NCBI RefSeq assembly: GCF_902459465.1
Contig: NC_047064.1
Coordinates: 5,358,762-5,422,761 of the forward strand
Length of the DNA: 64,000 nt
Source: Asterias rubens
Taxonomy: Eukaryota > Echinodermata > Asteroidea > Forcipulatida > Asteriidae
Reading direction: 5' to 3'
Position numbers and translations under genes: made by a program. The notes beneath the pieces are model-generated. The model worked only from the letters and a program-made list of their open reading frames with translations. It was not told the origin of the DNA and searched no databases. Of this stretch, positions 25,701 to 35,123 are shown in pieces. The first letter of the stretch is position 1; each line of letters opens with the position of its first letter.

Positions 25701-28700
25701 GGGATTAACTCTGACAGCGGCCAGCCAGGTCGTATTTGCAGAACTACACTGGACGCCAGGTATCCTACACCAGTGTGAGGATCGAGCACATCGCATTGGT
25801 CAGTTAAATGCTATCCATGTACACTATCTGGTTGCCAAGGGAACCATCGATGAATGGATGTGGTCTGCATTATCAAAGAAGGTATTTGTCTATAGTTTCA
25901 AAATTGTTGCCATTGCTTGTTTTTTCTAGTACCTATATTTTTTTTTAGAACAACTGCGTGATGGCCCTATAGCCAAATATCCTTCCCATGACATACTCTG
26001 ACTGTGTGAAAAATTCAATGCTTGTATCATCAAAGGTACAATCTTGTCATCTACGTTCAAGACTAACAGATTACTATTGGGTCTTTCGTCTATTAACGTC
26101 AGTGATTAACTGTATCTTTCGTCTGTTGATTGTTTTTTTTTTAATGTACTTCTTATTCTATTCTTAACAATCATCCATCAGTTCGACTAGGGGTTTTCGG
26201 GAAGGACACTTAAACAATCCCAACAAAACTACCCGACAGAGGAATTTTACTGATCAATAGATGAAGAGTGGAAGTACCCAAACTTAGTGATCTCTGTCAT
26301 CGGAACGGTGCAATCCGTAAAAGTTAAACATGTATATTGAAATTAATATTTGGTCACACATTTCATTCTTTGATAGGTGAATGTCTTGAGCAGTACCTTG
26401 AATGGCCGACTGCAGCATCTTAGAATGGATGAGAAAGAGAAGGAAGAGGTGGAGTTTCTTAAACATGCTGCAGCCTGGTTGCCTAGCAACAGAGACTTAG
26501 ATGAAGATGATGCTTTCTATTTTTCTCAAAAGGTTGGTACGCTATTTTGTTTTGACATCATCAGCATTAAAATGTTCGGCCATTCATTTAATATCAGAAG
26601 AAGAAAAATATTCAATTTCAAGAAATTTTGCGGTAAAGGAATACAAACCTGACCACAAAATGTTTTTCTGTAGTAACTGTATTTCAAATTATGTGAAAAA
26701 CCAAAAAGCTGGTAACTGTTTCTTATTGTGTTACATTATGTTATATTGATATTGTGTATGTGATGATTGAAAGAATGTATGCCAATTCCAGGTTTTTTTT
26801 CTTTGAAAGTGAATTTAGGCAACTCTTTTTGTTATACATGTACAAACCTTGGTTGAAGTTGTTTTCAACATTGCATTTGGTGAAGTAGTTGTTGCTTTGA
26901 AAGCTCATGCAGTTATTGTTACTAATTATAGTCATTAAAATGCTACGTTTTATTTTCCATTTTGCGATTTGTTTATCATTGTAGGAGAACTGCAAAAGTC
27001 GAGACATCCGTAGTTTCTTTACAGCGAAGGGTCAGAGTTCAAAGAAGAGAAAGCGCAAGAATACCCCAGCTGAGACTCCCTGCAGTCCACATGGGGAGAG
27101 ACGCTTCAAGGAGGAGATTCAGTCAACATCAGTCATCGTTGATGAAGACGAGGACGACTTCAAAGCTATTAAGAAGCATCGTCCATCAAAAGATGTCCTC
27201 CACAAACGATCCATCATCGGAAGAGATGGAAAAGACTCATCTCCAGATGTTTCTATAAAGAGCTGTCCAGACACGGTTTCTTTACCTGAGGATTGTCGGC
27301 CAGGAGTAAGTGGTGAAGATTGTCTTACACCATCTTTTGATTATCTGGATGATCTTCCTGTCATGAGAAGCAATAAAAGACCTCGACGAGGAGTGACTTT
27401 TGATGATCAGCGAGACAAAGACAGTGGCTGTACTAAAATAAAAACAGCCGGGAGTCCAAAAGTCATCAAGTTGGTCAAATATAGCTCGTCCTTCGGCCAG
27501 CAAGATAATGATTTAATGACGGACAGTGATCAGTCCTACATTTCTACTAACTCTTCAACCAACAGGAACAGAAATCAATCGCCGTTAAACATTTGCACTC
27601 AAGAACGTGGCAAAGATCGAAAGAGCTACTCAGTCATATCTGTAAGCTTGTCTTCTGCATTTGTTAATGAAGATGCAGATGAAGATGCTGGCTTGTTAGA
27701 TGAATTCCCTTGGTTAGAAGAAGCTTCCCATGCTGCTGATGAAGCTTCTCAGGCTGCCGATGAAGCTTCCCGAAGAGCCGATGAAGCTTCCATAGGAGCT
27801 GATGAAGCTTTTTGGGCTGTTGACGAAGGTTTCCCAGGACCTGATGAAGCTTCCCGTGCTGCCGATGAAGGTTTCCCAGGACCTGATGAAGCTTCCCGTG
27901 CTGCCGATGAAGGTTTCCCAGGACCTGATGAAGCTTCCCGTGCTGCCGATGAAGGTTTCCCAGGACCTGATGAAGCTTCCCGTGCTGCCGATGAAGGTTT
28001 CCCAGGACCTGATGAAGCTTCCCGTGCTGCCGATGAAGGTTTCCCAGGACCTGATGAAGCTTCCCGTGCTGCTGATGAAGGTTTCCCAGGACCTGATGAA
28101 GCTTCTGGAGTTGCTGATGATGCTACTAGGAGCTGGAGGACATGGGGTTGTAATGCCTGTACCTTTAGCAATCATATTGACTTGCCATTTTGTGAAATAT
28201 GCAGTACACCAAGAAAGACCAAGAGAAGTCGACTGTCAGGGCAAGCTTCTCAGGGAACAAACAAATCATCTACTTGTCAGAACAATGACAGTAAAACCAA
28301 GAATAATTCAACATTTGCAGCCCAAAGACTCCAAACATGTGAACCAGATCAAATCAAGAGTCCCAAAACACCAAACCGGATGACTAAAACAACTGAACAA
28401 CCCAAACTCACCTCAACAGTCAACGCTACAAATAATGAGGACCAACAAGTAAACGTTACTGACAATGACTCGGTTCTTGCCAAAGAAATAGAAGACGCTA
28501 CTTGCAGCTATCTTGCCAATTTGACTGCACCAGAAAATGCACTAGAGGAACCGTGGAGATGTAACCAGGCAAGCTGTGGTTACGTCAATACAAATAATGA
28601 CAGTGAATGTGAGACTTGTTGGAGTCCAAAACCAACTCAACCATCTGACAAATGCAGTCCTCCAGCCATCAAGAGAGCGAAACATTGGATATGTGCTGAT

Positions 28701-31700
28701 GCAAACTGTGGTCACTTTAATACAAATGACAATGGTGAATGTGAGGCATGCTGGAGTCCGAAACCCAAATCACCGAGAGTATCATTTACCGCCTTCAACG
28801 ACGCTTCTCAGAGTGATGAATCTAAATATGTTAACGATCCTCCTGATGATCTGGAAGACGTCAAACCAACAACTTCTAGTTTGAGTCTGATGGACTCCGA
28901 GGTGGAAGACCCTGTGTTGTATGACTCTTTCCTTTATTGTCTCAGTAAACACACAGACAGGATCTACCTCTACGATCAGGTAATTGTAAATCTCAAAATA
29001 TCCACAGATCTACATTAAACTTACAGGGTTTGAAGATTATGATAGTGGAAAGCTTCCCTTCAAATATTACTAACTGAGGTTGTGTAGTTTTTGAGAAATG
29101 AGTAAAACAAGTCACAACATAATTTTCGTCTCAGGAAGACGAAAATTATTTTAGCATGTAAATTCCCATTAACCAGTTATGATATTATACCAAAACGATA
29201 GCATAACTGGTTAATAAGTTTTTACATGCTAAAACTGAGACGAAAATTATTTGTTTTACTCATTTCTCAACAACTACAGCACCTTAGTAAGGAAAATTGT
29301 AAGGGAAGCTTTCTACTATCATAATCTTCAAACTGCGTAAGTTTAATGTAAATCTGTGGACATTGTGTTTTGTGTTAGGAAAAAGTACATAGACCCTTTA
29401 AATCTTGTGAAACTTTTTTTATCTTGTCAGTTAAATTGAAAACTTTGAAATTAAGATGTATTATATAGGATTGGTAGAGCTGACAAAGTTAATTACTCAC
29501 AAAAAGTTAGGAAACTATTTCCAATCAAGTATATTTTTATAATTTGTTGCTCTGTATTAAGTTATATCAATGCAAAGCTGAGGTGTTCCTCTTTAAAGTG
29601 ATACCACATTTGCAATGATGACATGTTGCTGGAATTGGCTACATGAATGACAATGAGGCAAAGTCACAAATCAAATGTGCAAAAAATTACTGTTATCTGT
29701 ACTAAACAGTCAATAGGTAATGATAAATAATCATACCGCTCAAGCTTCAGAACCATGAATGGTTTACACAAAGATTTGCACCGGTGAGAACACCACACAC
29801 AATTACCCCCCATCTCTTGAAAAACACACTGTTTGGGTATTTGCAAGGCTGTTACTGAACTTCGTGTTTCAACAAAGTAAGTGGATTAAGATCAGTAAGT
29901 TGCCTTGCTTGCTTGAATTACAGTGTCATTGTTTGTTCGTACAGTAACACAAAATTGCTAATTTTGGCACATTTTATTTGTGACTTTGTCTCATTCTCAT
30001 AAATGTGGCTAAGTCCAGCAACATGTCATAGTTGCAAATGTGGTATCATTTTAAAGAGGATCGCTTCAGCTTTGCATTGATATTTAACTTAATACAAAGA
30101 GAGTAATAAATAATTATAAAATTATACTCGATTAAAAAATGTTTCTTAACTTCTTGTGAGCAGTTTAGTTGCAGACAGTATTCATGTTTTAAGTGTTCAA
30201 CCATACATGTAGTAAAAAACCTGTGAAATCTACAGTGGTATGGATCAATCCGTTTCGTGAGTCGGGATGAAATGTGGGAAACCTGCACAATTTTTGGCAT
30301 AACAGGTTTTCAGCCAGTATTCTTGAATATGATGTAATTTCAAAGGGAAATAGGCCTATGCTCTTAGGACTTTGGATAAGTTAAGTTCCGTAACCATAGA
30401 CATTGGGACGCACTGAACCCATCCTAAGTTAGGACGAGTTACTCATTTTAACTTAGAAGCACATATTCCTAGCATTTCGTAAAATCGGCCCCTGGATGGG
30501 CGTCATTTCACAAAAGCCTTAAAATTAATCTTAAGATGAGTCGTCAGTATTTAATCTTTTTCCCCTTAAATTTTTCTTGCCAGGATGAAAGACCCCTAAA
30601 TTGTAGCTTCTTGCCAATCGATCTTCAACACCACGATCTGGACGCTCTACCATCCGTCCTTCATTATCAGCACAATTTGCGTGTTGCTTTACGCTTTCTA
30701 AGGGAGTGGAATAGGTAAAAAATACCAAAAGCTTCTGAATGTCATGTGTTATTTTCTTAAAGACCCTTCTCAGATGTCGTCACTATTTGATCACTCGTCA
30801 TGCCAGTTTACTTGCACGCTCAAGTCACTCACACGATCTCAATTTGAATCCTTGTGTAATATTCTTTTGTTCTTTCCTTTTTCCCCTGCACTTAAAGGCA
30901 CTGAACACGTTTGGTAATTGTCAAAAACCAGTCTTCTCACTTCGTGTATCCCAACATAAGCATACAATAACAAGCCTGTGAAAATTTGAGCTCAATTGGT
31001 CATCAAAGTTGCGAGAAATTGATGAAAGAAACAATACTCTTATTGGACGAATTTGTGTGCTTTCAGATAGGAATACCAGACTTCTGGCTAGAAGTCTTTT
31101 AGTTTTTTTAGTGAGAAATTACCTCTTTCTCAAAATCTATGCTACTTCAGAGGGAGTCGTTTTTAACAATTTTGTTATACTATCAACAGCTGTCCAATGC
31201 TTGTTACAAAGTCAGTTTTTAAGTTAATATTTGTTTTGAGTAATTACCAAACGTGTACCTTCCCATTAACAGTTTCCCATAGCTTTTGTACACACATTTC
31301 CTTGTGAAGCACCCCAATCTTTAGAATTTCCAGATGGAGTCTTTTTTCGTTTCCCTTTTTTGTTTTGTCCTTCGTACCATAAGGTTCCAGCGAAAATGAG
31401 CGCACACACATCACAAAGAGTTTATGTTTGAGTACTGTGAATCGCAATGTTCATGTTTTTCCTCAGTCTGAACGAGATAAAGAAAAAACAGCTCAGGAAG
31501 AGTGGTGCAGTAATGGAAAATCCTCTGGCAGCTCTGGAATCACTGAAACAAGCACAGCACTATCAACCATGCACTAAGAGGTCCCTTACTAAGGTCAGTA
31601 TGTGTACAACTACTTTGATTCATTTGATTTGTTCCTTCTCTTTTTGTTAAATTGGTGTTAGAATTGCACCAGAGATAAGGTACAACTATGTAAACAGGCA

Positions 31701-34700
31701 TGGCATTAGAGTTGCTCTAGAATGCAAAGATCGTGGGTTTGAATCCCACCCAGGTAAGGTGCCTATATGATTTTCTTCACAGAATTCGGGCAAGTACTGA
31801 GTATACAGAGTGCCTAATACACATCGTTGTATAGGGGTAAAAAAAAATCAAAATGAATTGGCACGGTATTATTCCTACCTTAGTCTGATTTCTGCTTTTT
31901 TTTTGCTCCGGGGAAAAACTATAGATAAATAGCCCAATAGGTTTATTGAGCCCTATTAGGTCTGCCCTTTTGCTCAAACACTTTTCAAATCTTTTTTCAA
32001 AGGACCTATATACCTTTATCACGGTGCAGCCATTTTGAATTTCTCCCATTTATACCAATGTTACCAAACCGAGGCTGGAAAAACAAAATAGTCTGGTTCC
32101 TATTTACAAAATTATTATTAGCATTCATATTCGATACGAGGAACATGACCAAGACGGAGGCACCTCTGGAGAAATTTATCAACTGAAGTTGTTTTTTGTA
32201 ACATCTGTTTAGATTGACTTGGCAATTGCGGCCAAGCAAAAGGCAGACTTAGTGGGTGGTAGTGTAAGAGTAATTACCAAGCATAGACACACGTCAAAAG
32301 GTAGACCGGCACCTCACTGCTCCGACCAAAGTTCATCATCAGACGGTGCTTCATCAAACTCAGGTGAGCAATCATGTACATTGTAGATAAGTAGGATTGG
32401 AAACTTTGCATGGTGGAAATACAAAAATGGAAAGGTTTGCGGTAACACCATGCTTAGTATGCTCTGATCGTCTTCTGGAGATCCAGAAGACGATCAGAGC
32501 ATACTGATCGAAACATCGAGTTGAAGCCAACGTTTTTTTTTCAGAACCACCCCAGCTCATTTAGAGATAGTCATTAAATGGTATTACCGCAAACCTTTCC
32601 ATATATTTTATTGTAGATGTAATACTTATTCTCCATAGGATACATATACATACATACATACATACATATAGGGCATTTATATAGCGCCACTATGTCAAGA
32701 ACGCAGCGCATTAGATAGGATATAGAGAATGTTTGATACACTTCTTAAATGTTCGAAGAGAGTCGGATTTCCTGATTGAGGGGGAGAGTGCATTCCAGGT
32801 GTGTGGAGCAAAATGTGAGAATGTGCGACTTGAGGCCGACTTAAGATACAAGGATACAAGGTGAGGTGCAGATTGCTTTAGTCTGATTTCAGTAGCCTGA
32901 ACAGTCTATGAAAGCCTGTACAACATGAACACGTAGGCCGGCCTTTGTACACAATAGAATTGGCTTTTAGGCCTAAGTTAGGATGAGTATCACGTCCAAA
33001 CTTGATATAAGACTAGTCTTAACTTTTTTGTGAAATCCACCCCTGGTTTTGTAGAAGAATAAGTTAGTTTTACATTATTTTCAATAAACTACCTTCCCTT
33101 GAAAAAAAAATGTATTCTTCTTACCCTACAGTAGCAGAGCAGTCAGACAAGAATATTTCTGCACTGAAGAGAGGAACATGTGTCCAGGTAAATTTTCTTG
33201 TTAACTTTGTTTATTTTTTGTTGTGCCTGAAGCTTTGTCGCTGGTAATGTCTGCTCTTCCACACTGCTGCTATACCCAGCTCCTGTATTACTTATTTCTC
33301 AAAAACTACATTACTTCAGAGGGAGCAGTTTCTCACAATGTTTTATACTACCAACCTCTCCCCATTACTCGTTACCAAGTAAGGTTTTATGCTAATAATT
33401 ATTTTGAGTAACTACCAATACTGTTGATTGCCTTTAGTTATACCCTTTTATCATGAATGATAGGCTCTTGATGATGAAGGGCGCCCTCTATGCGTGTTTT
33501 GTGGGAAGGTTACGTCAACGAGCACGGCTTTGGAGAAGCATCAAGGAGCTGCATGGGATATGCGTTACTGCTCAGAGACATGTAAACACGAATTCAATGT
33601 GAGTTCCCGAAGCTATTTAAAGGGTATATGTACTTTTTCCTAACAAAAAACACAATGTCCACAGATTTACATTAAACTTACACAGTTTGAAGATTATTAT
33701 AGTAGAAAGCTTCCCTTGAAATTTTACTTACTGACCTGCTGTAGTTTTTTGAGAAATGAGTAAAGGTAATAATTTTCGTCTCAGTTTTAGCATGTAAAAA
33801 TGTATTAACCAGTTATGCTATGGTTTTGGTATAACATCATACATGTAACTGGTTAAGTGGATTTTACATGCTTAAAATGAGACCAAACTTATTTTGCGAC
33901 ATGTTTTACTCATTTCTCAAAAACTACACAACCTTAGTTAGTAATATTTCAAGGGAAGCTTTCCACTATTATTATATTCAAACCCTGTAAGTTTAACATG
34001 TTTAATGTAAATCTGTGGACATTTTTAAAAAGTACCCGAATCCTTTAAAAAGTTTTCCAACATGATAAATCATATTGTGATTTGAGGCATTGGATGGTAT
34101 TGGTATGATGCTCTTTTTGCCACCTTTGTTGGTTTTGTTGACACTGATGGACGAGCTTCCTGTGCTTTGAATATAGTTTTGATGTGCTCCCTTTCTTATA
34201 AGAACTTGTATTTGTATCATTGATTCTCTTTAATATTGTAAAGTGCTCAGTGACTGGTTTGATGTTGGGCGCTGTATATGTCCTGCTTATTATTATTTAA
34301 TATCAATATGGCTCGTCACAACACCCTTCGTACATTGAAGTCGAGTTGTTGAGTCATCGTTTGCGACCCCTGAACCAGAACCTGCAGTTACAATATACAA
34401 TGCATTACCATGTAATAATGTTGTTATGGTTTTGATGCCTCCACATTTGAATGATTTTTGTTTGATCCAGGCGTCCTTCTCTTCCTGAAATGAATATTTT
34501 GTTTGATAAAATATATGTGGGCCTCTACTAAAAGCCGAGATTAATAATAGTGTGTTAAGTTTGGATGGGCCATGTTTTTTTTTCTTTTTCTCTTTGGATT
34601 TTGATTCATGTTTAACAGTTTGTTCATTTCAATTGAAGGTGACAATGAACGAGGAGATCAATGTCTGCTTTTTTCTGTAGTTGCTTTTAATCTCGGGTTT

Positions 34701-35092
34701 CCTTTTTCTTGGTGGAATTTTAGTTAATTGGCTTTATATTCTGTATAATTTCGATCATTTGCTTTGCATTTAACCATTGCCATTTTATCCATTCTTACAA
34801 CTTGTGATATGTATTTTTTGTTTTCCGACCTGTGGTATGTATATTTTGTTTTCCATTTTGTGATGTATATATTTTGTTTTCCACTTTATAATAGACATAT
34901 ACATGTACCTGTTTAGTATTTAATTTTTCTTTTTCTTTTTTTTCTTTTTCTTTAAATGTAATTGAGGTACATTGTTTACGTTTCTTAATTTAGTAATCGT
35001 AATTTAGTAGCTCATACTGGCTTACCCTGGGTTAATAAAGGAAGCAAATAAATAAATAAGCCAAAAACTATTAAAATAACTAACTAAATTAA

Positions 35093-35123
<31 letters not shown>

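Noticed and set aside
27714-28175. Ser/Ala-rich antisense ORFs of 140-153 residues
   Set aside because: They are other-frame readings of the 42-bp coding minisatellite.
27802-28383. 193-residue + strand ORF overlapping ZRANB3 exon 13
   Set aside because: Shifted frame of the same repeat; no independent start or motif.
27363-29018. 551-residue ORF taken as a separate gene
   Set aside because: It is the 3' part of ZRANB3 exon 13 read from an internal Met and past the real donor at 28980. The frame is open back to the acceptor at 26984.
31700-31770. Functional tRNA gene
   Set aside because: Only a B-box-like hairpin is clear; no complete acceptor and anticodon stems.
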